A program made the translations under genes and the position numbers. A DNA stretch of 49,636 bases from contig NZ_QWLJ01000036.1 in assembly GCF_009917385.1 (NCBI RefSeq), forward strand, positions 1 through 49,636, given 5' to 3'. The notes below the pieces were generated by a model. That model was given only the letters and a program-made list of their open reading frames with translations, made no database searches and was not told where the DNA came from. This document shows, piece by piece, positions 17,454-26,350 of the stretch (position 1 is its first letter; every line of letters begins with the position of its first letter). The stretch comes from Roseburia sp. 1XD42-34. GTDB lineage: Bacteria > Bacillota > Bacilli > Bacillales > Amphibacillaceae.

Positions 17454-17987
17454 GAAAACCCTCCCTTATACTGATAATTTTATTAAGCTGAAAACATGAT
17501 CCCCCTGTTGGTTTAACGTCATTACATTTTCGCAAATGATAGACTTAGGATAAGATTCATATTTTCTTTTCTCCAACGAAGCAAGAGTTTGTATCTAGCG
17601 TAACATTTCATCAAGGTATACTGTTCACTTTGAAACTAAGATAATTCCCAAATTATTAATTCTAGTTAAAAACGAATGTTAGACCAACAGCGCCTTTCCT
17701 TGTCCTAGCAAACTGAATAATCCGTATTTTATAGTTTTTATTTAAAAAATATCAGTCATGTAGACGCTGTGCTAAGGTATCAAAATTATATTCTGTCATT
17801 CCCTATCTTATTCTACTCTAGAAAGCAAAATCATATTGATCAAAAGACAAATAGAGATAATTTATGGAGGTATGAAAAAACTGAAAATTCAGATCATAAT
17901 AGCATTGAATTATGAAAGAAGTCAACAATGAAGGGAATTGGAATGTATTAAATGTACTCTAGGGATATGGAGGGGGCATGGAAGAAT
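17454..17987. other. Intergenic DNA, nothing recognised
   Basis: About 530 bases of AT-rich sequence between the coiA start and the mecA end. No RE repeat, hairpin with T-run or plausible gene was found; it must contain the coiA promoter. Confidence 0.5.
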
Positions 17988-18025
17988 TAAATATATAGGC
18001 ACCCATACTGAGTGCCTATATATTT
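17988..18025 (-). terminator. Hairpin overlapping the mecA stop
   Basis: ATATATAGGCAC / GTGCCTATATAT inverted repeat spanning the mecA stop codon. The trailing T-run is weak. Confidence 0.55.
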
Positions 18026-18702
18026 GCTGGGAAATGTGATCTAACTTCTGAAAACGTGTTACGATCAAAGATTATTTTCCCGTATTCGGATAATACGTGA
18101 ATGGTAATGTCTGCATCGTTACCAAACTCAAAAACCTTACTAATCATATTCTCTTGTTCTTCTTCTTCTAAATCCTCTTCTGAGAATTCCATATATAAAT
18201 AATAGGTCTCGTCGTAATGGTACAATGTTTCTGTTGTTCCAACATCGTTATTAGTAAAGTAATGGCTTAACTGTATCACATCTTCAAAGTCTTTGAAGCT
18301 AGCAATAATCCAAAGATTTTCGTCATTATCTGGCTCACTAACTTCTTCATCATCTTCTTTGCCAAACTTGTCTTCTAACATATTTTCAATTTTCTTGTCT
18401 ACAGGGAAATCTACCGTATTTCCATCATCTGTTTGTAATTCAATGCTGTCACCATTTTTAGAAATTTGCGCCTTTGTTACAATTATTTCCAGACCTTTCT
18501 CTAAAGCTTGAACTTGAATCCATAAAGGTCCATCGACGTTGAAATCCTCTTTATAATTCACTTCATCCATCATTTGCCAGAATAACTGCTCACTTCGTTC
18601 TCGATTGTACCAAATCTCTTCACGCTCAAAACCCCGATCTTCAATATCCATATATGAAATGTAAAACTTAACTGTATTTTCATTTATTCTTTCAATTTCC
18701 AT
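18016..18702 (-). CDS. mecA: Clp adaptor protein MecA
   Basis: A 228-aa MecA, the adaptor that recruits ComK (and in B. subtilis also binds ComS and Spx) to ClpC. The N-terminal target-binding domain begins MEIERINENTVKFYISY. A very acidic linker (KEDDEEVSEPDNDEN, about residues 115-130) precedes the C-terminal ClpC-binding domain, which has the LYHYDETYYLYMEF segment. Length matches the family (about 218-240 aa). GAAGGGGGAG lies upstream. Encoded between spx and coiA as in B. subtilis. Confidence 0.96.
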   Translation of the reverse strand: MEIERINENTVKFYISYMDIEDRGFEREEIWYNRERSEQLFWQMMDEVNYKEDFNVDGPLWIQVQALEKGLEIIVTKAQISKNGDSIELQTDDGNTVDFPVDKKIENMLEDKFGKEDDEEVSEPDNDENLWIIASFKDFEDVIQLSHYFTNNDVGTTETLYHYDETYYLYMEFSEEDLEEEEQENMISKVFEFGNDADITIHVLSEYGKIIFDRNTFSEVRSHFPANI

Positions 18703-19086
18703 TTTTTTCTCCCCCTTCTTTTTTAGGTAGGTGGAAGGTACAGTCTTACCACATACAATTTATAGCACAATACCCTTATTCGTTTATTCTTAACCTTCTT
18801 GTATTCAGCATAAAAGGTTTCACATTCTCTCCTCTTTTCAACCAAGGAGACCTTTAAAAAAGAAAACTATACACTTAATCATATTGTATGATAAGAAGAG
18901 ACGATTTGGAAACATATATGCCTATTTAATTAGTAACATATTTTAACCTATATTAAAAGATTTGTCACGTTCTTTTGGTGACGAATTTAGCAATTAAAAA
19001 TAAACTGCTTTTCTTTACCTGTTTGTAGTGTTTTTAATACGTTGGCCTCTTTCCTATTTACAAGGCTGTATATATGTTTCCATGTA
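18703..19086. other. Intergenic DNA between spx and mecA
   Basis: AT-rich region containing the upstream sequence of mecA. No gene or repeat recognised. Confidence 0.5.
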
Positions 19087-19121
19087 AAAAACACAGACCA
19101 AACATAAGGTCTGTGTTTTTT
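19087..19121. terminator. Terminator downstream of spx
   Basis: AAAACACAGACC / GGTCTGTGTTTT stem with a 7-base loop and flanking A/T runs, usable in either direction. Confidence 0.85.
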
Positions 19122-19205
19122 TACTAATCCCTCAAAGTTGCCGGCCACTTATACTTGCTTTAATATGCTGCCACAGTCATTTTCCCTAGATAATCCTATC
19201 CTTGG

Positions 19206-19601
19206 TTAGTTAACCATTCTCTGCGCTTCACGTAATTGAAATGTACGTACTGTTCTTGGAAGGAAACGACGGATTTCATCTTCATTATAGCCTACTTGAA
19301 GACGTTTTTCATCTAAGATAATTGGTCTTCTCAAGAGGCCTGGGTTTTGTTGAATTAAATGAAAGAGGTCTTTCATCGGTAATTGGTCAATATTTACATC
19401 TAATTTTTGAAAAACTTTTGACCGAGTTGAAATAATTTCATCCGTACCATTTTCAGTCATACGCAAAATTTCCTTTATTTCATCCAATGTTAACGGTTCG
19501 GAAAATATATTACGCTCCGTAAACGGTATATTATGTTCTTCCAACCATGCTTTAGCTTTTCTACACGATGTACAACTTGGTGAGGTATAAAGTGTAACCA
19601 T
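19206..19601 (-). CDS. spx: Transcriptional regulator Spx
   Basis: A 131-aa ArsC-family regulator that binds the RNA polymerase alpha C-terminal domain and responds to disulfide stress. The redox switch CTSC is at Cys10 and Cys13, exactly where B. subtilis Spx has its CxxC. RRPIILD and a C-terminal region for ClpXP recognition follow. The ATG at 19601 gives the canonical 131-aa length; an in-frame GTG at 19613 overlaps the GAGGAGTG site. A SigA-like promoter lies at 19685-19714. In B. subtilis it follows yjbC directly; here a decayed amt gene and RE-1 intervene. Confidence 0.97.
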   Translation of the reverse strand: MVTLYTSPSCTSCRKAKAWLEEHNIPFTERNIFSEPLTLDEIKEILRMTENGTDEIISTRSKVFQKLDVNIDQLPMKDLFHLIQQNPGLLRRPIILDEKRLQVGYNEDEIRRFLPRTVRTFQLREAQRMVN

Positions 19602-19684
19602 CAAAAACTTCACTCCTCATTCTAAATAGTTTATTCCTTTATAAACTTTGAATGTTTTATCAAATTAAAATAAGTTTAAATTAC

Positions 19685-19714
19685 CTTATATGTAGATTAT
19701 ACTACAAATGTCAA
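19685..19714 (-). promoter_or_regulatory. Probable SigA promoter of spx
   Basis: On the minus strand TTGACA (19709-19714) is followed after 18 bases by TATAAG (19685-19690). The spacer contains an inverted repeat TGTAG/CTACA, a possible operator. Confidence 0.55.
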
Positions 19715-19894
19715 GCGAAAGGTAGAGGATATTTGAGAAAAATTTAGGTTTTGCACTTATTCATGAAATTATTTTTTATCAATTACTTGTAAGTTACCCA
19801 TAATTATTTTTATTTAAACCTGCTATATGAAAAAATTACACATTATCTCTATTTTATTGAAGAATTGGTGCTGATTTTTTGATAAATTTAAATA

Positions 19895-20737
19895 ACACCC
19901 TTAATCTTTGCAGGTTCTACAGTTGTTCACCTTACTAGTGCAGCAGGTGCCTTTGTAACGGTACTGTTCTTCGTATCTCATATTAGCGAACATTCAGAAA
20001 TAAAATTAATACAATTCTAGGTCACAACATTCCGTTAGGTGTTTTAGGAGTTTTTATACTTTGGTTAGGATGGTTTAGTTTTAATGGTGGAAGCTCATTA
20101 GCTGCAGACCCTACCTTGGTTCCTATGGTAATCGGCACAACATTAATATCTACTTCTTCTTCGGTAATTGCTTCTTCTTTTTATTCTAAATTGCGGTTTA
20201 AACGGGTAGATGCCTCTTTGTCCTTCAACAGCATCTTAGGTGGTTTAGTTGGAATCACCGCTGGTTGTGCTGAAATACCACTGGTACCATTATGGTAGAT
20301 GCGATATCTGGGTTCATACTAGTTGAAGGAATTCATTTATTAGGTACAAAACTAAAAATGGATGATCCAGTTGGCGCAATTGCAGTTCACGGACTTTGCG
20401 GTATTTGGGGGACACTGGCAGTCGGTCTTTTTTTCAACTTCTTCTGGCTTATTTTATGGAAATGGTTTAACACAACTTGGCATTCAAAGTGTTGGTGTTA
20501 TGGCAGTTGGCTTTTGGACTATGGCCTGTTTAAGCATTTCTTCTATGGGCCATTAAGCAAGTAACTTCATCACGGGTTTCAAAAGAAGAAATAGCCGGGC
20601 TGGATTTTAGCGAACACGGTTCAAATGCTTATGCATTTAAAGAGGTTGTTATCTCCAGTGACAAAGCATCTATAATCCCCGAACTTGAGCTAGCTGTTAA
20701 ACTGAATCATTTGTCTAAAACGGAAGAAGTTGGCTAA
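19895..20737 (+). pseudogene. Ammonium transporter (Amt) pseudogene
   Basis: A decayed Amt/NrgA-type ammonium channel. In-order fragments in changing frames are recognisable: FAGSTVVHLTSAAGAFV; HNIPLGVLGVFILWLGWFSF with NGGSSLAA; GGLVGITAGCAEI; VDAISGFILVEGIHLLG; DPVGAIAVHGLCGIWGTLAVG; then a C-terminal tail ending SKTEEVG. At least four frame changes interrupt it, the first with a TAG at 20018-20020. The first ~130 residues of the family are missing, so there is no start. It sits between spx and yjbC, normally adjacent genes. Confidence 0.93.
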
Positions 20738-20833
20738 CGTCCCCTTCTCTTAAATAATTTTTATAGAAGATTTACATTGCACGCATTCTGCCAATATTGC
20801 TACATCCGTCTACAAGATGCTTGTAAATCGTAG

Positions 20834-21111
20834 AAAAGCGGCTGAACATAAGCAAATACTAGCAAAAGCCGAACAATAAATCATAATTGTTCGGCTTATT
20901 TGCATTTTAAAAATTTCTATCACCGCTGTGTCAAAATACTTAGCTTTCTGCGGGCACGGTCTCAGCTTCCTTGGCTTTCCTGCAGGATCTTCAAACTCGC
21001 GCTGTTCCCGCACTCCCTATTTTGACAACGCTAAAACTTGCGTGTACACCATTGACGATTTATGGTTTGTTTTTCAATCAGCTGCTTTCGTTATGCTCCT
21101 ACCTCTTTTCT
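20834..21111 (-). repeat. RE-1 repeat element, copy B
   Basis: The reverse complement of this segment matches RE-1 copy A end to end, with the same internal blocks (ATAAATCG.CAATGGT, CGCAAGTTTTAGCGT, GGGAACAGC, GAGGAAGCTGA in copy A vs CAAGGAAGCTGA here). The internal hairpin keeps its pairing while changing sequence (GCCGAACAA/TTGTTCGGC here, GCCGACCATT/AATGGTTCGGC in copy A). It begins about 8 bases after the yjbC stop. Confidence 0.85.
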
Positions 21112-21118
21112 ATTCCTT

Positions 21119-21706
21119 TTACTTATCAACTTCCAAATCATCAAAAATATTATTCATACCTCGATTCTCATCATATGTTAAAACTTCATCTACATGCTGG
21201 TAAGACTGACCATAAACTTCTTTATCCTTATACGTATGGATATCCTTATACATTTGCTTCATCTGTTCATATATAAAATCCTCTGATTCATCATTTGGCG
21301 ACCAATATAGTATTTCCATTTGTGTATCTTTATCGGTAGCAAGTGAACGTCTGCTGTATCCAATGGATTGTGCGTGTGTAAAACCTTCTCTCCGGTAAAA
21401 GTGCAAACGTTTTGCTGTATCCGTATCTTCATAATCCACTGGCTCTACCTCTAAGATAATCGGTTTATTCTTTTCTTTTAGTTTCTTAATTAAAGAATGC
21501 CCAATTCCTTTCCCTCTTGCTTTAGCTGACACCCATAAATAATCAATAAAGATGAACGTAGCAAATTCCGCATACATCAATACATGCAAATCACTTTCAT
21601 CCTTATAGTAGACATCAGCTTTTTCTTCCAATAGCCTTTCCATATGTTCCTTTGACTTCATCTCTTCTACTGGAAAATACTTATTTAACTTCACGTACCA
21701 ATTCAT
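21119..21706 (-). CDS. yjbC: YjbC-like GNAT acetyltransferase
   Basis: A 195-aa GNAT-family protein. The acetyl-CoA-binding motif is seen as LWVSAKARGKGIGHSLIKKL (about residues 57-76), followed by LHFYRREGF. An extra C-terminal region of ~60 residues carries MKQMYKDIHTYKDKEVYG. B. subtilis YjbC (about 192 aa) is encoded upstream of spx and is part of the spx transcription unit. Here it is still upstream of spx on the same strand, but 1.5 kb away. Substrate unknown. Confidence 0.88.
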   Translation of the reverse strand: MNWYVKLNKYFPVEEMKSKEHMERLLEEKADVYYKDESDLHVLMYAEFATFIFIDYLWVSAKARGKGIGHSLIKKLKEKNKPIILEVEPVDYEDTDTAKRLHFYRREGFTHAQSIGYSRRSLATDKDTQMEILYWSPNDESEDFIYEQMKQMYKDIHTYKDKEVYGQSYQHVDEVLTYDENRGMNNIFDDLEVDK

Positions 21707-21850
21707 TGATCTACTCCCTTGTTTTTCGTAGTCCTTATAAGTATAACGAAAAATAGAATATTTGTTAAATTGCCACTACACGTATTTTAGATTTCACATA
21801 CGGATAGGAGCTCATGCAAAGAAATGAAAAAAAGAATACTGGCAAGAAGT

Positions 21851-22250
21851 AACAAAGGTTTTAGCAACATAGCGAATGGAACAAATCAACGAAAGATAAA
21901 ACGAACCTTCCATCAGTGGGGTTTTTCTTCATCCCCGCTGATGGTTACACAAAGGTATGACCTAAAGGTCTTTGAACGAATCGAGGATTTTAGGTGCTGT
22001 TACCTCCCGCTTCGACTTGTTCAGCTCATATCTTCCATTCTTAGACCGCGGGAGTCTACAACGCCTTTTTACGGGATAAAGGAGTCATACTACTAAAATA
22101 GGGGTATGTCGACGTCCGAGGGCAAGCCCGTTTTTAGCCGGTCCTCCTCTTGTAGGAGGACCGATGATGACTTATCGTAGGTCAATAAAGTGAAGTCGCC
22201 TAATTGCTGGGCGCTTAAGCCGGAAGTGGCTATTCCATTATATCGTTATC
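21851..22250 (+). repeat. RE-3 repeat, copy A, carrying an RE-2 insertion
   Basis: The outer parts (21851-21900 and 22081-22250) align with RE-3 at 36253-36490: AACAAAGG, TAGCAACRTAGCGA, then GGGGTATG.CGACG, CCGATGATGACTTATCG, GAAGTCGCC and TTGCTGGGCGCTTA. RE-2 copy 5 interrupts it at 21901-22080. Confidence 0.85.
21901..22080 (+). repeat. RE-2 structured repeat, copy 5, nested in RE-3
   Basis: Full-length copy with GATAAA immediately left (21895-21900) and GATAAA as its own last six bases (22075-22080). The 5' hairpin is CCATCAGTGGGG / CCCCGCTGATGG. The 3' hairpin pairs TCCCGC with GCGGGA, whereas other copies have TCCCAC with GTGGGA. This is a compensatory change. Confidence 0.92.
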
Positions 22251-22283
22251 CCAAAGCAACCATTTTTATGCTTTCTTATCTTT

Positions 22284-22333
22284 TAAAAAAAATAGAAAAG
22301 CTTTACTTTTCCTAAGAAAAAAGCAAGCTTTCC
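22284..22333 (-). terminator. Probable terminator of the GH-like gene
   Basis: On the minus strand GAAAGCTT pairs with AAGCTTTTC across a ~25-base loop, followed by TATTTTTTTT. It lies just after the stop at 22345. The long loop lowers confidence. Confidence 0.5.
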
Positions 22334-22344
22334 CATCATCTTTA

Positions 22345-23547
22345 CTACTCTTTTAATCCAATTGTATAATCAACATTTTCTGTATACGTATTACCAGCAT
22401 TCCAAAGCAGGAATTCGTTTATTCCATTCTCATACAATGCCTTAATTTGTGCTTCCACTTCAGCTTTTCCGTATTGTTTCGTTGCACCTGAATATAACCA
22501 CGGTGCTTCAAAGTCCTGTAGCCAAGGCCTTGATACTGGAGGCTCTTCTAATGCTCCCAATACTTTATTTTCTACTTTCGCATATTCTTTCACTAATTTG
22601 TATGGCTCTGCATCTGGATTTTCAATACCAAAATAGGAAGTCCAATGACTCGGATAAATCATCGATGAAATAATATCTACGTTCTCAGATATTTTGGAGA
22701 AATTTTGCCCAATTCCTGGCGCCTCTTCAATTGTAGCCGCATAGCCAAAAATGTCTACGGAGACATCAACATCATAATTGGATAATTCTTCTCGAGCGTA
22801 TTTCACAAAATCAGTAACTGCTTGAACGCGCTTTTGAACATCATCTAAATCACTGTCCTTATAATCTCCTAAGCTATAATCCAATTCCTTATCTCTCGTT
22901 TCAAATCCTTCTGGAAAACGAACATAGTCGAATTGTATTTCTTGAAATCCCATCTTTGCCGCCATTTTGGCTACTTCTACGTTATATTCCCACACTTCTT
23001 TTTGGAAAGGATTAACAAACGCTTCACCTTTACCATTAACCCACACTTGCCCGTTTTTCTTGAATGAAAGTTCAGGACGTTTCTTTGCAAGAACAGAGTC
23101 TTTAAAGACAACGATTCTAGCAATCGGGTAGATCCCTTTTTCCTCAAGCACCTCCATCATTTTCTCTGGTTCCTTAATATAATTTTGTGCCATATCTTTA
23201 TATGGTGATCCTTCCTCAGGTGTAAAGGTTAAATGACCATTATCTTCTTTCACATCAATAACCATTGTGTTTAATTCGGTTTTGTCAATAAGATTAACAA
23301 GGGAGTTGAATTTACTTCCTCCTGCAGAATTTCCAGTAACATATATGCCACGTACTGCATCTGGATATTCAAACTGATAATCTGACGTATGTACAAACCG
23401 TTTCATTTTATCGTCTAACGGCTTTAGACTAAATTCACGCTCTTGATGTAAACTAGCAGTTGTAGCTCCTTCCCCATGTGCAATTACAGGAGCACTTAGT
23501 ATTGCAATGCTAATCGCTGAGATTAGTAGATTCCGAGTTTTTTTCAT
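22345..23547 (-). CDS. Secreted GH-like protein (DUF4015/PF13200 type)
   Basis: A 400-aa predicted exported protein. A signal peptide (MKKTRNLLISAISIAILSAPVIAHG) precedes a TIM-barrel-like putative glycoside hydrolase domain starting near VRGIYVTGNSAG. Recognisable segments: MVIDVKEDNGHLTF, GIYPIARIVVFKD, the MGFQEIQFDYVRFPEG strand with acidic residues at the barrel mouth, and VDVSVDIFGYA. The substrate is unknown, presumably a surface polysaccharide or peptidoglycan. GGAG lies 10 bases before the ATG at 23547; an in-frame TTG at 23556 is less likely. It stands alone between yjbC and selD. Confidence 0.85.
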   Translation of the reverse strand: MKKTRNLLISAISIAILSAPVIAHGEGATTASLHQEREFSLKPLDDKMKRFVHTSDYQFEYPDAVRGIYVTGNSAGGSKFNSLVNLIDKTELNTMVIDVKEDNGHLTFTPEEGSPYKDMAQNYIKEPEKMMEVLEEKGIYPIARIVVFKDSVLAKKRPELSFKKNGQVWVNGKGEAFVNPFQKEVWEYNVEVAKMAAKMGFQEIQFDYVRFPEGFETRDKELDYSLGDYKDSDLDDVQKRVQAVTDFVKYAREELSNYDVDVSVDIFGYAATIEEAPGIGQNFSKISENVDIISSMIYPSHWTSYFGIENPDAEPYKLVKEYAKVENKVLGALEEPPVSRPWLQDFEAPWLYSGATKQYGKAEVEAQIKALYENGINEFLLWNAGNTYTENVDYTIGLKE

Positions 23548-23835
23548 ACATATCAATCTCCATTTTAATAATATGATTCTAGTATAAAGGAAAATATGTC
23601 AATTTTGAATGAAAAATATCATTTTGTGTTGAAAATGATCACCATTACCTATATTACTGGTTAGTTAGAAATAATTAACAGTAAAAGGAATTTTTCTCTT
23701 CATTAATCGCTAACTCATTATAGAAAACATGTGCTCTTTTGTCGCGTATTTAATTACATAACCGCCCCTATATGCAAAATCAAAAAGTTTGTTCTATAAT
23801 ATGGGATAGATATATGAAGAAAGGAAGTCTTCTTT

Positions 23836-24885
23836 ATGACGAAGAAAAACGTGAAGCTTACCACACTTACTACCAAAGGAGGGTGTGGCTGTAAAATCGG
23901 TCCTGCTGATTTAGCAGACATCTTAAAACAGCTCCCCTCACCCATCCCTAACCCAAACGTCCTTGTCGGCTTAGATACGAGTGACGATGCAGGAGTATAT
24001 CAAATTAATAAAGATACGGCCATCGTGCAAACGGTAGATTTCTTTACACCCATTGTAGATGATCCATATTCATTTGGACAAATTGCTGCAGCTAACGCTA
24101 TTAGTGATATTTATGCTATGGGTGGTACACCGATAACGGCATTGAACATTGTTGCTTTCCCAGTCTCCACCTTAGATAAGCAAATTTTAACCGATATCCT
24201 ACGTGGTGCTGGTGATAAATTGACAGAAGCAGGGGTTGCGTTAGTAGGCGGACATTCCATTGATGACAAGGAACCAAAGTTCGGTCTCGCCGTAACCGGG
24301 ATCGTACACCCTGACAAAGTGCGAACAAACAGCGGGGTACAGCCAAATGACAAACTAATTCTGACAAAACCAATTGGTGTAGGTGTCTTAACGACATCGA
24401 TTAAGCGAAATTTACTTACAGAAGCTGAAACCAAGCATGTCACTGAAGTAATGGCTACTTTAAATAAAACAGCCGCTGATATCATGCAGCATTATGAAGT
24501 ACATGCTTGCACAGACGTCACTGGTTTTGGATTGTTAGGTCATGCTACCGAAATGGCAATAGGTAGTGGAGTCAGTCTTACTATTTACGACCATAAAGTC
24601 CCTAAACTACCTAGGGTTAAGGAACTAGCAGAACTAGGTGCTGTTCCTGGCGGTACAAAGAATAATTTTCAACATGTAGAAGGGAATGTAACTTTTCCTA
24701 GTAGTATGGACCAAATAGAGCGGTGGATTTTATGTGATGCCGTTACTTCAGGTGGACTGTTAATGGCTGTAAAGGATGCAGAAGCTGCGCAACTGCTATC
24801 TGAACTACAAGCAAAAGGTATACATGCAGCTATTATTGGGGAGGCTACGGAAGATACAAAATCACACATTTACGTACAGGAATAA
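23836..24885 (+). CDS. selD: Selenide, water dikinase SelD
   Basis: A 349-aa selenophosphate synthetase: selenide + ATP gives selenophosphate. The N-terminal active-site loop GGCGCKIGP has Cys17 (the position that can be Sec in other species) and Lys20, matching the E. coli numbering. The ATP-binding GLDTSDDAGVY and VDFFTPIVDDPYSFG segments follow. It is 11-23 bases upstream of mnmH, so the selenophosphate here very likely feeds tRNA selenouridine formation. No selA, selB or selC is seen in the window. Confidence 0.96.
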   Translation: MTKKNVKLTTLTTKGGCGCKIGPADLADILKQLPSPIPNPNVLVGLDTSDDAGVYQINKDTAIVQTVDFFTPIVDDPYSFGQIAAANAISDIYAMGGTPITALNIVAFPVSTLDKQILTDILRGAGDKLTEAGVALVGGHSIDDKEPKFGLAVTGIVHPDKVRTNSGVQPNDKLILTKPIGVGVLTTSIKRNLLTEAETKHVTEVMATLNKTAADIMQHYEVHACTDVTGFGLLGHATEMAIGSGVSLTIYDHKVPKLPRVKELAELGAVPGGTKNNFQHVEGNVTFPSSMDQIERWILCDAVTSGGLLMAVKDAEAAQLLSELQAKGIHAAIIGEATEDTKSHIYVQE

Positions 24886-24908
24886 TCTAGGAAGAGGTGG
24901 CAAAGCAT

Positions 24909-25955
24909 TTGCAAGATATTACAATTGAAGAACTTAAATCGATGAAGGAAAAAAAGAAACTTACGCTTATTGACGTAAGATCTCCTTCTGAATTCAACAC
25001 CGCCACTATTCCAAGCAGTATCAATATTCCTTTTTTTAATGATGAAGAGAGAGCAAAAGTGGGTACATTGCACAAACAAAAGAGCCCTAAAATAGCTAGA
25101 GAACAAGGCTTGAAAATAATATCTGCAAAACTGCCTGACTTTGTGAAAAGCTTTTCAAATATAGATGGAGAAAAGGTTGTGTTCTGTTGGCGTGGTGGCA
25201 TGCGCAGTAAAACGACAGCGACTGTTTTAGACTTAATGGGGATTGACGTTTATCGATTAGATGGTGGTTATCGCAGTTATCGAAACTGGGTTGTGAACAA
25301 GCTAGAAAACTTAAATTGGAATGCGAAAGCACTGGTGCTAAATGGTCATACTGGATCAGGAAAAACAACTATACTTAGAAGATTAGCAAAGCTAAATTAC
25401 CCAGTTCTTGACTTAGAAGGAATGGCAAATCATCGCGGGTCCATATTCGGTCAAATAGGCTTACAACCACATAACCAAAAAACTTTTGACGCGTTACTCA
25501 TCGAACAAATAGACAGGATAAAACAAGCACCTTTTATGCTTATTGAAGGTGAAAGCAAGCGAGTAGGTAGAGTGGTTTTACCAAATTTCCTTTTAACAAA
25601 GAAGGCGGAAGGCACACAATTCATCATTGAACTTCCCATCGAAGAACGAACCGCAGAAATTATAAAAGAATACGAACCTTGGAAGCATAAAGATTCATGT
25701 TTAGAAGCATTTAAACGGATTAAAAAGCGCATCCATACACCCGTTGCTAAACAAATCGAAGCGGAATTAAAAACAGGACAATACGAAATCGCAGTCATGC
25801 TATTGCTCAAATATTATTATGATCCTTTATACGACTATACAACAAAACAAATACCCGATGAGAAAAAAATTATAATTAAAGCAAAGGATATCACCGAGGC
25901 CTATCTCTTACTAAGAGAGCAGATAGACGAAGTTATCGCGTCGCATACCATCTAA
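24909..25955 (+). CDS. mnmH: tRNA 2-selenouridine synthase MnmH (SelU)
   Basis: A ~348-aa protein that replaces sulfur by selenium at the wobble 2-thiouridine of certain tRNAs, using selenophosphate. An N-terminal rhodanese domain carries the catalytic cysteine in VVFCWRGGMRSKT. A P-loop NTPase domain follows with GHTGSGKTT. I favour the TTG at 24909, with GAGGTGG 8 bases upstream and product MQDITIEELK. A GTG at 24897 would add four residues but has a poorly placed ribosome site. It forms a two-gene operon with selD. Confidence 0.94.
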   Translation: MQDITIEELKSMKEKKKLTLIDVRSPSEFNTATIPSSINIPFFNDEERAKVGTLHKQKSPKIAREQGLKIISAKLPDFVKSFSNIDGEKVVFCWRGGMRSKTTATVLDLMGIDVYRLDGGYRSYRNWVVNKLENLNWNAKALVLNGHTGSGKTTILRRLAKLNYPVLDLEGMANHRGSIFGQIGLQPHNQKTFDALLIEQIDRIKQAPFMLIEGESKRVGRVVLPNFLLTKKAEGTQFIIELPIEERTAEIIKEYEPWKHKDSCLEAFKRIKKRIHTPVAKQIEAELKTGQYEIAVMLLLKYYYDPLYDYTTKQIPDEKKIIIKAKDITEAYLLLREQIDEVIASHTI

Positions 25956-26073
25956 CTTTGACTTTCATGAAAACTATTTCAAGTTTACAGGAGACTGTGT
26001 CTGCAGTCTATCAACAGTATTGATATAGCTGAACATCATGAAGTGAAGCACGCCCAAATCTAATTCGTGCTAC

Positions 26074-26102
26074 TTGCATTTCCCCAAAAGACTATATATA
26101 AT
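26074..26102 (+). promoter_or_regulatory. SigA promoter of the trpS leader
   Basis: TTGCAT (26074-26079), a 17-base spacer and TATAAT (26097-26102) lie just upstream of the T-box leader. Confidence 0.7.
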
Positions 26103-26117
26103 ATTAGAAAATCAATA

Positions 26118-26318
26118 TTACTAGCGATGACAAAGATAAAGTACAATTGCCCGCTGATTTTTAGAGAGCTTATGGTTGGTGGAAATAAGCATCAAGGTGA
26201 ATTGGAATTGGGCTTTCGAGCTAATGAGCTATTAAGTGATTCTACATAAAATGTAGAATAATTAAGGGTGGCACCGCGGTTCAATCGTCCCTATTATAGG
26301 GAGTGATTGAACTTTTTT
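26118..26318 (+). promoter_or_regulatory. Tryptophan T-box riboswitch with terminator
   Basis: A T-box leader in front of trpS. The conserved T-box AAGGGTGGCACCGCG is at 26263-26277. It is followed by a terminator stem GTTCAATC..GATTGAAC with TTTTTT ending near 26318. Stem I shows the GGTGGAA element and a specifier region GAATTGGAATTGGGC, consistent with a UGG (Trp) specifier. Uncharged tRNA-Trp should stabilise the antiterminator and allow trpS expression. Confidence 0.95.
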
Positions 26319-26350
26319 GTATGGAACAAATTAACATAGGAGTGAACAAG

